This document shows positions 1 through 8,636 of a stretch of 40,120 nucleotides of DNA, in pieces. The stretch covers positions 1 to 40,120 of the forward strand of contig JAJQGK010000052.1 of the NCBI GenBank assembly GCA_021200555.1. The letters run 5' to 3'. The position numbers and the translations under genes were made by a program. Within the stretch, counting starts at the first letter, position 1. Every line of letters starts with the position of its first letter. The notes under the pieces were generated by a model. The model searched no databases. It worked only from the letters and a program-made list of their open reading frames with translations, and had not been told where the DNA came from. This DNA comes from Clostridiales bacterium (GTDB taxonomy: Bacteria > Bacillota > Clostridia > Oscillospirales > Acutalibacteraceae).

Positions 1-183
1 TACGATGAGGTGGCTGAGAATAATTACAATCTCTCCGTGTCTACTTACGTGGAGGCAGAGGATACCCGCGAGAAAGTGGACATCGTAAAGCTGAATGCGG
101 AGATTGAGGAAATTGTAGCCCGTGAACAGGTCTTGCGTGATGAAATCGACAAGATTATCGCAGAAATCGAGGTGGGAGCATGA
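1..183 (+). CDS. hsdM: Type I restriction-modification methyltransferase subunit M, C-terminal end (partial)
   Basis: The window opens inside a gene. Frame 1 is open from the first base to a TGA at 181-183 and encodes 60 residues, ending in an acidic, helical, coiled-coil-like tail. That is the usual C-terminus of HsdM, which packs against HsdS. Identification rests mainly on position: the stop overlaps the hsdS start in an ATGA, and hsdR follows, giving the order M-S-R. HsdM would supply the adenine N6-methyltransferase activity, but its SAM-binding and NPPF motifs lie outside the window, so the call is partly contextual. Confidence 0.8.
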   Translation, partial: YDEVAENNYNLSVSTYVEAEDTREKVDIVKLNAEIEEIVAREQVLRDEIDKIIAEIEVGA

Positions 184-1346
184 ATCGACTTGATGAATTG
201 ATTCAGGAGCTTTGCCCCAATGGGGTGGAGTATGTTCCTATAGGAACCGTGGTTGATTATGAGCAGCCATCGAAATATATTGTAAAATCAACCGACTATA
301 ACGATGATTTTGAAACTCCAGTATTGACCGCAGGTCAATCGTTCATATTAGGCTACACAAACGAAGAAGATAATATTTATAACGCTTCAAAAGAGAATCC
401 GGTTATCATATTCGATGATTTTACTGGCGCGTTTAAGTGGGTTGACTTTCCTTTTAAAGTGAAATCCTCTGCAATGAAAATGCTTCATGCTAAGCCTGAA
501 ATGACAACTTTACGATATGTTTTTCATGTCATGGGACATTTAAATTACAGTTCGAGCGAACATAAAAGGCTTTGGATAGGGATATATTCAGATTTTGAAA
601 TTCCGTTGCCTCCTTTGGAGGTACAACGTGAAATTGTCCGTATTCTGGACAATTTCACGGAGCTTACAGCGGAGCTTACAGCGAGGAAGAAACAATATGA
701 ATTTTATAGGGATAAATTGCTATCCTTCGATACCCTCATAGGGGGGGCGAGAAGTGATATCCACTGGACGGTTCTATCCAAAATTGCGGACATCGGAACA
801 GGCAGCAGTAATACCGATGAGGGCTTGGAGGAAGGCTTGTATCCATTTTATGTTCGTTCTCCGGAGCCGTTAAGAAAAAATGAGTATGAATATGACGAAA
901 CAGCCATCATAACAGCCGGGGACGGAGTTGGCGTTGGAAAGGTGTATCATTATGTAGAAGGCAAGTATGCTCTGCACCAAAGGGCTTACAGAATTCATAT
1001 TAACACGCCTGACGTTATGCCGAGATATTACTATCATTACATGAGGTCGGCATTTCTCCCTTATATACAGAAAACCATGTATCATGGTTCCGTGGCATCG
1101 ATTCGCAGACCAATGTTAAATGAATTTCCTGTTCCAGTTCCTCCGCTGGATGTACAGGAGCGGCTTGTCCATGTTCTCGACAACTTTGATGCCATCTGCT
1201 CTGACCTGAAAATCGGTCTGCCGGCAGAAATAGAAGCACGCCAAAAACAATATGAATTTTATCGGGATAAGCTCTTGACATTCGATATTGCGTCGGCGAC
1301 AATCTCTGGACAGACAGACAGACAGACAGACAGACGGGCTGATTAA
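180..1346 (+). CDS. hsdS: Type I restriction-modification specificity subunit S, two target-recognition domains
   Basis: HsdS reads the bipartite DNA target for the M2S methylase and the R2M2S nuclease. The 388 residues hold two target-recognition domains (about 10-145 and 200-330). Each ends in the family's PLPPLEVQ/PVPPLDVQ segment followed by a helical spacer and a QKQYEFYRDKLL-like end. The spacer after TRD1 carries a duplicated ELTA motif like the TAEL repeats of type IC subunits such as EcoR124. The start overlaps the hsdM stop by 4 bp, implying translational coupling. The 3' end runs through a GACA tetranucleotide tract and then stops, so the last 13 or so residues (QTDR repeats) are not family sequence. 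As read, it is a normal-length two-TRD subunit with an out-of-frame third TRD directly behind it. Confidence 0.93.
   Translation: MNRLDELIQELCPNGVEYVPIGTVVDYEQPSKYIVKSTDYNDDFETPVLTAGQSFILGYTNEEDNIYNASKENPVIIFDDFTGAFKWVDFPFKVKSSAMKMLHAKPEMTTLRYVFHVMGHLNYSSSEHKRLWIGIYSDFEIPLPPLEVQREIVRILDNFTELTAELTARKKQYEFYRDKLLSFDTLIGGARSDIHWTVLSKIADIGTGSSNTDEGLEEGLYPFYVRSPEPLRKNEYEYDETAIITAGDGVGVGKVYHYVEGKYALHQRAYRIHINTPDVMPRYYYHYMRSAFLPYIQKTMYHGSVASIRRPMLNEFPVPVPPLDVQERLVHVLDNFDAICSDLKIGLPAEIEARQKQYEFYRDKLLTFDIASATISGQTDRQTDRRAD
659..682 (+). repeat. 12-bp tandem duplication in the hsdS spacer (TAEL-type repeat)
   Basis: GGAGCTTACAGC occurs twice in direct tandem (659-670 and 671-682) and encodes ELTAELTA in the central conserved helix between TRD1 and TRD2. 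In the EcoR124 family the number of TAEL repeats at this place sets the length of the non-specific spacer in the recognition site. Two copies are seen here. The perfect identity of the 12-mers suggests recent or frequently refreshed duplication. Confidence 0.85.
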
Positions 1347-1968
1347 GCTCTTCCAGTATGTGTTTGGTATTGCGTATGTAAAACTGTCTGATATAGCTAC
1401 CATCACAAGAGGTGGTAGCTTCCAGAAGAAGGATTTCTGTGATGACGGCGTTCCGTGTATCCACTATGGTCAGATATACACTCGCTATGGCCTTTACGCA
1501 GATGAGACCATTCAGTGTGTCAGCGAAGCCGTTGCCAAGAAATCAAAGAAGGCAGTCAAGAACGATATTGTTATGGCGGTTACGAGCGAAAATGTGGAGG
1601 ATGTATGCAAGTGTGTGGCTTGGTTAGGTGATGAGGACATAGCTGTAAGCGGTCACACGGCAATCATTCATCACAACCAAAATGCAAAATATTTGTCCTA
1701 CTACTTCCATACCTCGCAGTTCTTCGAGCAGAAAAAAAGACTTGCCCATGGGACGAAGGTTATAGAGGTTACGCCTGATCACCTGAATAATATTGTGATT
1801 CCGCTGCCACCTTTAGCGGAACAGGAACGCATTGTATCGGTACTTGACCGCTTCGATACACTTTGCAATGACATTTCTTCTGGCTTGCCTGCGGAAATTG
1901 AGGCTCGCCAGAAGCAGTATGAATACTATCGTGATAAACTGCTGACCTTTGAAGAAAAGGCAGTATAA
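1288..1968 (+). CDS. Third HsdS target-recognition segment, out of frame with hsdS
   Basis: This frame overlaps the end of hsdS. After the GACA tract it encodes one complete half-specificity unit: a TRD from about 1370 (KLSDIATITRGGSF opening), the PLPPLAEQERIVSVLD segment, and a conserved helix ending QKQYEYYRDKLLTFEE. The only upstream initiation codon inside the overlap is a TTG at 1288 with no convincing ribosome-binding site, so independent translation is doubtful. If the GACA tract changes to five or eight units, it fuses to hsdS to give a three-TRD protein (594 residues with five units). It could alternatively act as a half-S subunit, since such halves can dimerise. The intact coding quality argues against a decaying fragment. 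Confidence 0.75.
   Translation: MRRRQSLDRQTDRQTDGLIKLFQYVFGIAYVKLSDIATITRGGSFQKKDFCDDGVPCIHYGQIYTRYGLYADETIQCVSEAVAKKSKKAVKNDIVMAVTSENVEDVCKCVAWLGDEDIAVSGHTAIIHHNQNAKYLSYYFHTSQFFEQKKRLAHGTKVIEVTPDHLNNIVIPLPPLAEQERIVSVLDRFDTLCNDISSGLPAEIEARQKQYEYYRDKLLTFEEKAV
1309..1335 (+). repeat. GACA tetranucleotide tract (6 full units plus GAC) at the end of hsdS
   Basis: Six perfect GACA units followed by GAC lie between the second conserved region of hsdS and the segment encoding a third TRD. With six units the upstream frame meets TAA at 1344-1346. Loss of one unit, or gain of two, puts the upstream frame in register with the downstream frame ending at 1968. Gain of one unit leads to TGA at 1340-1342. 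Tetranucleotide tracts inside restriction genes are a classic substrate for slipped-strand phase variation. Confidence 0.9.
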
Positions 1969-1995
1969 GAATAAGAGGAACAAGGAGGTGCAGCC

Positions 1996-4900
1996 ATGTC
2001 GTATTTTAATATCGTAGCTGCTACCAGTGAGAATACTGTGGTGACCGAATATGAGCCGGTCACTGCACGCTCCGACAGCTATCAGAGTGAGGCTGCACTG
2101 GAAAAAGAATTTATCCGGCTGCTGTGCGAACAGGGGTATACCTATCTGCCTATCCATTCAGAAGCGGACTTAATTTCAAATCTGCGAGCTGAGTTGGAAA
2201 GACTGAACGATTATCATTTCTCCGATGCCGAATGGGACAGGTTCTTTAAGGACAATGTCGCCAATCCCAACGAGCATATCGTGGAGAAAACACGCAAAAT
2301 CCAGGAGGACAACGTTCAGGTTCTGAAACGGGATGATGGCAGCACAAAGAACATCACCCTGATTGACAGAAAGAACATTCACAGCAACAGCCTCCAGGTT
2401 ATCAACCAGTATGTGATTGGCATGGAGGAAGGCGCACGGCACGATAACCGTTATGATGTGACCGTGTTGGTCAACGGTCTGCCGCTCGTGCATATCGAAC
2501 TGAAGCGGCGCGGTGTTCCTATCCGTGAGGCGTTCAACCAGATTAACCGCTACCAGCGGGATTCTTTCTGGGCTGGGTGTGGCTTGTATGAGTATGTGCA
2601 GATTTTTGTCATCTCCAACGGCACGAATACGAAATACTACTCCAACAGCACCCGCTACAATGCCATCAAGGACTCTAATTCCAGGAGTGCAAAGAAGGAA
2701 AAGACCAGCAACAGCTTTGAATTTACATCCTTCTGGGCAGATGCCGGGAACAAGATTATCCCTGACCTTATCGACTTTACAAAGACCTTCTTTGCGAAGC
2801 ACACCATCCTGAATATCCTGACGAAATACTGTATTTTTACGTCAGAAAATATGCTGATGGTCATGCGTCCGTATCAGATTACAGCGACTGAGCGCATCCT
2901 GAACCGTATTGAGATAGCGAATAATTATAAAAAGTACGGCACTATTGCGGGTGGCGGCTACATCTGGCACACTACAGGCTCCGGCAAGACGCTGACTTCC
3001 TTTAAGACTGCACGGCTTGCCTCGCAGCTCCCCTACATCGATAAGGTGCTGTTCGTCGTTGACCGTAAAGACCTGGACTACCAGACTATGAAGGAGTATG
3101 ACCGTTTTGAAAAGGGCGCGGCCAACAGCAACACTTCTTCTGCTGTCCTGGAAAAGCAGCTTCGTGACCCCAATGCAAAAATCATTATTACCACCATTCA
3201 GAAGCTGTCTGCTTTTATCAAAAAGTTCAAGACACACGAGGCTTATACCAAGCGGGTTGTCATTATCTTCGATGAGTGCCATCGCAGCCAGTTCGGGGAT
3301 ATGCATAAAGCTATCGTGAAGAGCTTTAAGAACTATCACATCTTCGGATTTACCGGCACACCGATTTTCGCAAAAAATACCGGCGCTGTCCGTGATCCTC
3401 AGTTCTTCACCACTGCTCAGACTTTCGGCGACCAGCTCCACGCATACACCATCGTGGACGCCATCAACGACAAGAACGTCCTGCCCTTCCGGGTAGATTA
3501 TATTTCAACGATGGACACCGACGCGGATATCGATGATGAAGAAGTCTGGGACATTGACCGCAAAAAGGCACTTGAATCTCCTGAGAGGATTGCGCTTGTT
3601 ACAAAATATATACTGGAGCATTTCGACCAGAAAACCTATCGAGGTGACAAGACCTTTGAATTTTCCGTCCTACAGAATATTTCTGAGGTTGCGTCCGGCA
3701 AGAACGGTACTGTAGAGGAAATTAAAGCAAAGCAACGTGTCAGCGGCTTCAACTCTATCTTTGCCGTGGCCTCCGTGCCTGTCGCTATGAAGTATTACCG
3801 TGAGTTCCAAAAGCAGATGACGGCTGATCCCACCAAAGCTCTCCGTGTTGCTATCATATACAGCTATGGTGCCAATGAAGCCGAGGCGGACGGTATTCTG
3901 GATGAGGAGAATTCCGAGGATACCAGCGGTCTTGACCAGACTGCCCGTGATTTTCTGGATGATGCTATCCGTGATTATAATGCGATGTTCCACACGAACT
4001 ACAGCACGGACAGCAACAAGTTCCAGAGCTATTATAAAGACGTCTCCCTCCGTATGAAGAACAAGGAACTTGACCTGCTTATCGTGGTCAATATGTTCCT
4101 GACCGGCTTTGATGCCACCACGCTGAACACACTGTGGGTAGACAAAAATCTGAAGATGCACGGACTGATTCAGGCATTCTCCAGAACCAATCGAATCCTG
4201 AACTCCATCAAGACCTTCGGCAATATCGTGTGTTTCCGCAATTTGCAGAAGCGCGTGGACGATGCCATTTCGCTTTTTGGAGACAAGGATGCAGGGGGCA
4301 TTGTCCTTCTGAGAAAATTCGAGGATTACTATAATGGATATGTAGACCAAGACGACAAGTCCCGTCCCGGTTATGTGGATATGATCGATGAGCTTACATC
4401 GAAGTTCCCGCTGTCCGAACCGCAGATTGTTGGTGAGCAGAACCAGAAGGATTTTATCATGCTCTTTGGTGCAATACTGCGGATGCGCAATCTGCTCTCG
4501 TCATTTGACGATTTCAAAGGCAAGGAACTGATTACCGAGCGTGACTTGCAGGACTATCTCGGACGCTATCAGGATTTGCGTGATGAGTGGCGTCCGCAGG
4601 GCAAGGATAAAAAAGATATAACAGACGATATTGTCTTTGAGATTGAGCTAATCAAGCAGGTTGAAATTAATATCGACTACATCCTCATGCTCGTTGCGAA
4701 ATACCATGAAAGTCACTGTGAGGACAAAGAAGTGCTTGTCACCATCCGCAAGGCAGTGGACGCAAGCCCGGAACTCCGCAGCAAAAAGGAATTGATAGAG
4801 ACTTTCATCGGCGGTTTGAATGAGGTCAAGGATGTCATGGGCGAATGGCAGTCCTATGTTTCTGAGGAGCGGGAACGGGAGCTGAATCAGATTATTACAG

Positions 4901-5232
4901 ATGAAAAGCTGAAAGCACCCGAAACCAGACGCTTTGTAGAGAACGCTTTCCGGGATGGAGAAATCAAAACCACGGGTACCGACATTGATAAGCTGATGCC
5001 TCCCGTATCCCGTTTTGGAGGCGCTGGACGTGCAAAGAAAAAACAGACTGTCATCGATAAGTTGAAGGCATTCTTTGAACGGTTCTTTGGGATTGGCGGC
5101 GTATTTAAAGCAGAGCCGGAAAAGAAACCAGTCACATATACATTCGACAACAGCGATGATTTACTGATGGTTGCAGAACCGAAAGTGCCATATGGAACGA
5201 AAAAAGATGTAGGAGGACAGGCAGATGTCTAA
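1996..5232 (+). CDS. hsdR: Type I restriction endonuclease subunit R
   Basis: HsdR is the ATP-dependent translocase and nuclease of the type I complex. The 1078 residues begin with a nuclease domain of PD-(D/E)XK type (D154 and E168-x-K170 in HIELK). A superfamily 2 motor follows: Walker A GSGKT (330-332 region), DECH box at 426-429 and GFTGTP motif III. A C-terminal helical region that docks on the methylase comes last. Length is typical. An excellent Shine-Dalgarno (AAGGAGG, 1982-1989) precedes the ATG. The gene follows the third-TRD segment by 27 bp and overlaps the next gene by 8 bp, so the island appears to be one transcription unit. All catalytic motifs are intact, so restriction should be active. 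Confidence 0.97.
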   Translation: MSYFNIVAATSENTVVTEYEPVTARSDSYQSEAALEKEFIRLLCEQGYTYLPIHSEADLISNLRAELERLNDYHFSDAEWDRFFKDNVANPNEHIVEKTRKIQEDNVQVLKRDDGSTKNITLIDRKNIHSNSLQVINQYVIGMEEGARHDNRYDVTVLVNGLPLVHIELKRRGVPIREAFNQINRYQRDSFWAGCGLYEYVQIFVISNGTNTKYYSNSTRYNAIKDSNSRSAKKEKTSNSFEFTSFWADAGNKIIPDLIDFTKTFFAKHTILNILTKYCIFTSENMLMVMRPYQITATERILNRIEIANNYKKYGTIAGGGYIWHTTGSGKTLTSFKTARLASQLPYIDKVLFVVDRKDLDYQTMKEYDRFEKGAANSNTSSAVLEKQLRDPNAKIIITTIQKLSAFIKKFKTHEAYTKRVVIIFDECHRSQFGDMHKAIVKSFKNYHIFGFTGTPIFAKNTGAVRDPQFFTTAQTFGDQLHAYTIVDAINDKNVLPFRVDYISTMDTDADIDDEEVWDIDRKKALESPERIALVTKYILEHFDQKTYRGDKTFEFSVLQNISEVASGKNGTVEEIKAKQRVSGFNSIFAVASVPVAMKYYREFQKQMTADPTKALRVAIIYSYGANEAEADGILDEENSEDTSGLDQTARDFLDDAIRDYNAMFHTNYSTDSNKFQSYYKDVSLRMKNKELDLLIVVNMFLTGFDATTLNTLWVDKNLKMHGLIQAFSRTNRILNSIKTFGNIVCFRNLQKRVDDAISLFGDKDAGGIVLLRKFEDYYNGYVDQDDKSRPGYVDMIDELTSKFPLSEPQIVGEQNQKDFIMLFGAILRMRNLLSSFDDFKGKELITERDLQDYLGRYQDLRDEWRPQGKDKKDITDDIVFEIELIKQVEINIDYILMLVAKYHESHCEDKEVLVTIRKAVDASPELRSKKELIETFIGGLNEVKDVMGEWQSYVSEERERELNQIITDEKLKAPETRRFVENAFRDGEIKTTGTDIDKLMPPVSRFGGAGRAKKKQTVIDKLKAFFERFFGIGGVFKAEPEKKPVTYTFDNSDDLLMVAEPKVPYGTKKDVGGQADV

Positions 5233-6967
5233 ACTGAATGTAGACCAGAAAACAATAAAGGATTTGTTTCAGGATAAAAGGGCTGATTTTCTGATTCCCG
5301 ATTATCAGCGTCCCTATGCATGGGGAGAAACGGAGTGCCAGACTCTGTGGGACGATATTTTCTCTTTCGCCATCCCTGATGAAGGACGGACTAATTTTGA
5401 CAGCAACAGCGAGTATTTTCTCGGTCCTATCGTTACATACAAAAACGAGGGACGCATGGAGGTCATTGACGGGCAGCAGCGTTTGACCACGCTGATGCTT
5501 CTGCTCCGTGCCTTCTATTCCAAGTTCGGTCATATGCAGGACAAGGCATCCATCTCCACAAAACAGAATATCGAGAAATGCCTCTGGAAGACGGATGAAT
5601 TCGGTGAGCCGAACATGAGGGATTTGAAGATTGATTCCGATGTGGCGACAGATAATGACAAGGATGAATTCCTCGAAATCCTGAGAACCGGGGAAGTGAA
5701 AAAAGGGCAAAAGAGCCGTTATGCTCAAAACTTCCAGTTTTTCCAGAATTGCATAGATTCGTTCCTGGACAAGTTCCCTTCGTATTTTGCGTATCTGCCG
5801 ACGAGAATCATGAATAACTGTATCCTTCTGCCCATAGAGGCGGAATCTCAGGACACGGCGCTGCGTATCTTTTCTACATTAAATGACCGTGGAAAGCCGC
5901 TGTCAGATGCTGATATTTTCAAGGCGCAGTTTTATAAGTTCTATTCTTCCATCGGCAAGAAAGATAAATTCATTAATCGCTGGAAAGAGCTTGAAGAGCT
6001 TTGCGAGAAGATTTTCCATCCGATTTCCGGCACCCCAATGGACGAGCTGTTCACCCGCTATATGTATTTTGTTCGTGCGAAGATGGGGATCAAGTCCTCC
6101 ACCACGGATGCCTTGCGCAAATTCTATGAGCGGGACGGTTATAGTCTGCTAAAGAATGAAGAAACATTCGAGGACCTTGTTGTACTGGCAAATTTCTGGA
6201 ACGAAGTATCCAATCAGGACAAAGACAGATTCTCGGTCAATATCCTTCGGAAGCTGTTTGTACTGAACTACGCACCCAATAGTATGTGGACATATTTTGT
6301 GTCTGTCTACTTCATGCAGAATCGGGATGAAGACGGGAATTTGGAGGAGGAGGCATTTGCAGAATTCCTTGACAAAATCACAGGTTTCATCTGGACCTAT
6401 GCTGTTACGAATCCTGGTGTGAATGCACTGAGGACGCCTGTATATGCGGAAATGGTGAATATCGTAAACAACCAGCCCGTGACCTTCGCCGAGTATCGTT
6501 TTGATGAAGATAAGGTGCGGAGTATGTTTAACAACTTCAGCTTCCACAATGCCAGACCTATCACAAAAGCCATGTTGACATGGTGGGCTTTTACGGATGA
6601 CCGTCAAGGATTGCTGTCGCTGGAAAATGCGTATGAGATTGAACATATTTATGCCCGTAACAGACAGGACAAAGAAAAATCACTGTCCAATCCAGGCAAC
6701 CTGAATGCGCTTGGAAACAAGGCACTTTTGGAGAAACGCATTAATATCCGAGCATCTGACTATCGGTTTGTAGATAAGAAAAAATACTACAATGGATTCA
6801 CTAATAGCAGAGGTCAGGCAAAGGAAGGCACCAAAATTCAGGAGCTTGTTGATTTGGCGGCATCTACTGATGATTTCACGGAATCTGATATTGTTGCCCG
6901 CACGGAAAGAATCATGAGCCGCTTTGTGGTGTTCCTCAAAAATAACGGGTTGACCACGAATAAATAA
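5225..6967 (+). CDS. GmrSD-like DUF262/DUF1524 nuclease
   Basis: The N-terminus has the DUF262 (ParB/GmrS-like NTPase) signature: PDYQRPYAW near residue 20 and DGQQRLTTL starting at residue 82. The C-terminus has a DUF1524 HNH-type nuclease signature: EIEHI at 472-476 with H474, then a distal LGN and a KKKYY segment. The fused S+D layout over 580 residues matches single-chain GmrSD proteins, which restrict phage DNA carrying modified (for example glucosylated) cytosines. Some DUF262/DUF1524 proteins act in other defence settings. The start overlaps the end of hsdR by 8 bp, so it is probably coexpressed and would complement the type I enzyme against modified phages. Substrate is inferred from family. 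Confidence 0.9.
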   Translation: MSKLNVDQKTIKDLFQDKRADFLIPDYQRPYAWGETECQTLWDDIFSFAIPDEGRTNFDSNSEYFLGPIVTYKNEGRMEVIDGQQRLTTLMLLLRAFYSKFGHMQDKASISTKQNIEKCLWKTDEFGEPNMRDLKIDSDVATDNDKDEFLEILRTGEVKKGQKSRYAQNFQFFQNCIDSFLDKFPSYFAYLPTRIMNNCILLPIEAESQDTALRIFSTLNDRGKPLSDADIFKAQFYKFYSSIGKKDKFINRWKELEELCEKIFHPISGTPMDELFTRYMYFVRAKMGIKSSTTDALRKFYERDGYSLLKNEETFEDLVVLANFWNEVSNQDKDRFSVNILRKLFVLNYAPNSMWTYFVSVYFMQNRDEDGNLEEEAFAEFLDKITGFIWTYAVTNPGVNALRTPVYAEMVNIVNNQPVTFAEYRFDEDKVRSMFNNFSFHNARPITKAMLTWWAFTDDRQGLLSLENAYEIEHIYARNRQDKEKSLSNPGNLNALGNKALLEKRINIRASDYRFVDKKKYYNGFTNSRGQAKEGTKIQELVDLAASTDDFTESDIVARTERIMSRFVVFLKNNGLTTNK

Positions 6968-6980
6968 AGGATATGATTTT

Positions 6981-7421
6981 ATGAGCGTAACGTTTATTGA
7001 GGGCAACAAAAAAATAGAACTTTCCATTGTTGGTTATGAGTTTGCAGCTAAAAAAGGAATGGACGAATATGACAGCAACTGGCTGACCGTAGCGATTGAA
7101 TACTTTGACGGTGTGGAACATCATTCCTATGCAGATAATTGCCTGTTGGCGGATGAGCTTGAGTCCGTAGTCAGGGAAATGAAGGATATACTCTCTGGAA
7201 AAGAAACTGGGATGATTGCCGATTTCACAGAGCCTTATCTGGGGCTGGCGGTTACAAAGGTCGATGACATATATGCCGTGCAAATTCGGTTTGTTTATGA
7301 TACCTCTGGCGAGTGGAAGGAAATCTATGTTTCCCAGGGATTTACAGAGGAAATGTACCAAGAGGTGTGTTGCGAGATGGAGAACACGAGCAAACAGTTC
7401 CCGACAAGGAATAATCTTTAG
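6981..7421 (+). CDS. Unrecognised 146-residue protein, possibly immunity-protein-like
   Basis: This soluble, acidic protein has no signal peptide or membrane segment. It begins with a beta-rich region containing YDSNWLTV and IEYFDG, then an ELESVVREMKDIL helix, then a second beta-rich half with WKEIYVSQGFTEE. The NWL-type motif followed by an acidic beta region and a helix resembles some small immunity proteins of the WapI-immunity type, but that likeness is from memory and weak. It starts 13 bp after the GmrSD-like gene and stops 34 bp before the next gene, so it belongs to the same operon. It might be a modulator of its neighbours; no function can be read directly. Confidence 0.7.
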   Translation: MSVTFIEGNKKIELSIVGYEFAAKKGMDEYDSNWLTVAIEYFDGVEHHSYADNCLLADELESVVREMKDILSGKETGMIADFTEPYLGLAVTKVDDIYAVQIRFVYDTSGEWKEIYVSQGFTEEMYQEVCCEMENTSKQFPTRNNL

Positions 7422-7455
7422 GATAAGCAACTGTAATTTTATGAGGAGAAGCCGT

Positions 7456-8586
7456 ATGGACAAAAAGAATCTTGCAATTGTATTCGACCAATACATTGCC
7501 CGGTTTGATGAACTGAATGATGTAAATGGAAATGATGAGGGCTATAAGTGGAGAGCTGAGAGCTGCTTTGTAGGCAATTGGAACATAGATGCGGACGATT
7601 TTCCTGCTATGTTCAAAGCGTCGATGAAAGAAATGAGCAATCTCATTGACAATAAGTCGTTTCAGCCGATCGGCGGCATTCTTTTACTGCTCAAGCAGCC
7701 TAATGAGGTAGAATTTGTCCGGCAGTGCTTTAGAGAACTGTTCAGTGAGGATGGCGGAGATATAGACGCAAGGCAACAGCGCATCGGTTCTTTCATGGAT
7801 AAGATGAATGAGCGGATTAACCAATACGCAAGTGGCTCTTGGAAATATCCTCAGAAAATGAATGATGTCATCTACTATCTGAACCTTTGGAAACCGAACG
7901 AAAATTATATTTTCAAGTCCACAGAGGCGACCGATTGGGCAAATTGTATAGAGTACGGAGATGACTTCGGTTCGGGTGAAAGCTTCTCTCTCAAGAAGTA
8001 TTATCGGATGTGTGATGAACTGTTAGAGGAAGTTAGCAAAAACGACACCATAATGGAGCTTCATAAAGCCCGGTTTGACCGTGAGGCACAAGGCTTTGAT
8101 GATAAGCTGCATATACTCGTATATGACATCATTTACTGCGCTCATGCCTATAATTTTTATGCACACGCAGATGTCAATACAACGTCCGCTAAAGAACGCA
8201 TTCGCCGTGCCACGCTAAGGGCACAATACGAGGAGGCTCTGTCACGTTATAATGCTGCTATCGAGGCAAGAGACACAATTACAGCGCAAATCAGCCTGAC
8301 TGTTAATCTTACAGGGAAGGAACTCAAACATAAAACTTTTGGTATCGGGGTTGTAAAATCTCACGCAAATGGGATGCTTGAAATTGAGTTCGGCGTGGGA
8401 ACCAAGAAATTCCAATATCCGAACGCCATAAGAGGAGGTTTCCTTGCTGCTATGGATGATGAAACGGCAGACCAAGTACAGCGTGAAATAGATGCTAAAG
8501 CGAAGTTGGAGGACGCAGAAAAAGAGCTTTCTGTAGCTAAAGCCGAATATGAAAAGCTCAGAAAAGCGATGGGTTTTGAAGAATAA
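7456..8586 (+). CDS. Unrecognised 376-residue island protein with HKTFG-type beta domain
   Basis: The frame is open further upstream, but the ATG at 7456 is chosen because AGGAG (7443-7447) sits 8 bases before it and the upstream part overlaps the previous gene. The first 250 residues are helix-rich and unrecognised, with a WNIDADDF region, a WKYPQKMNDVIYYLNLW region and a histidine/tyrosine-rich YDIIYCAHAYNFYAHA stretch. Residues of about 290-340 contain LKHKTFGIGVV and KKFQYPNA, a small beta-barrel pattern seen in many nucleic-acid-associated proteins. The C-terminus is a charged coiled coil. It is co-directional and tightly spaced with defence genes, so a defence-related role is inferred from context only. 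Confidence 0.75.
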   Translation: MDKKNLAIVFDQYIARFDELNDVNGNDEGYKWRAESCFVGNWNIDADDFPAMFKASMKEMSNLIDNKSFQPIGGILLLLKQPNEVEFVRQCFRELFSEDGGDIDARQQRIGSFMDKMNERINQYASGSWKYPQKMNDVIYYLNLWKPNENYIFKSTEATDWANCIEYGDDFGSGESFSLKKYYRMCDELLEEVSKNDTIMELHKARFDREAQGFDDKLHILVYDIIYCAHAYNFYAHADVNTTSAKERIRRATLRAQYEEALSRYNAAIEARDTITAQISLTVNLTGKELKHKTFGIGVVKSHANGMLEIEFGVGTKKFQYPNAIRGGFLAAMDDETADQVQREIDAKAKLEDAEKELSVAKAEYEKLRKAMGFEE

Positions 8587-8636
8587 TGCCCTGTGACCAA
8601 TTGCAGGGGTAAACAAAGAAACGGAGGCAGAATTAA

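Noticed and set aside
1288-1968. hsdS interrupted by a frameshift, i.e. a plain pseudogene
   Set aside because: The break falls exactly in a perfect tetranucleotide tract, and both sides keep full coding quality, so a phase-variable state is the simpler reading.
3670-4350. Long antisense frames inside hsdR (also 2176-2802 and 2842-3441)
   Set aside because: They are mirror frames of a highly conserved gene with no ribosome-binding sites or family motifs.
7216-7455. Long upstream extension of the 376-residue gene
   Set aside because: It overlaps the 146-residue gene in another frame and lacks a ribosome-binding site; AGGAG supports the ATG at 7456.
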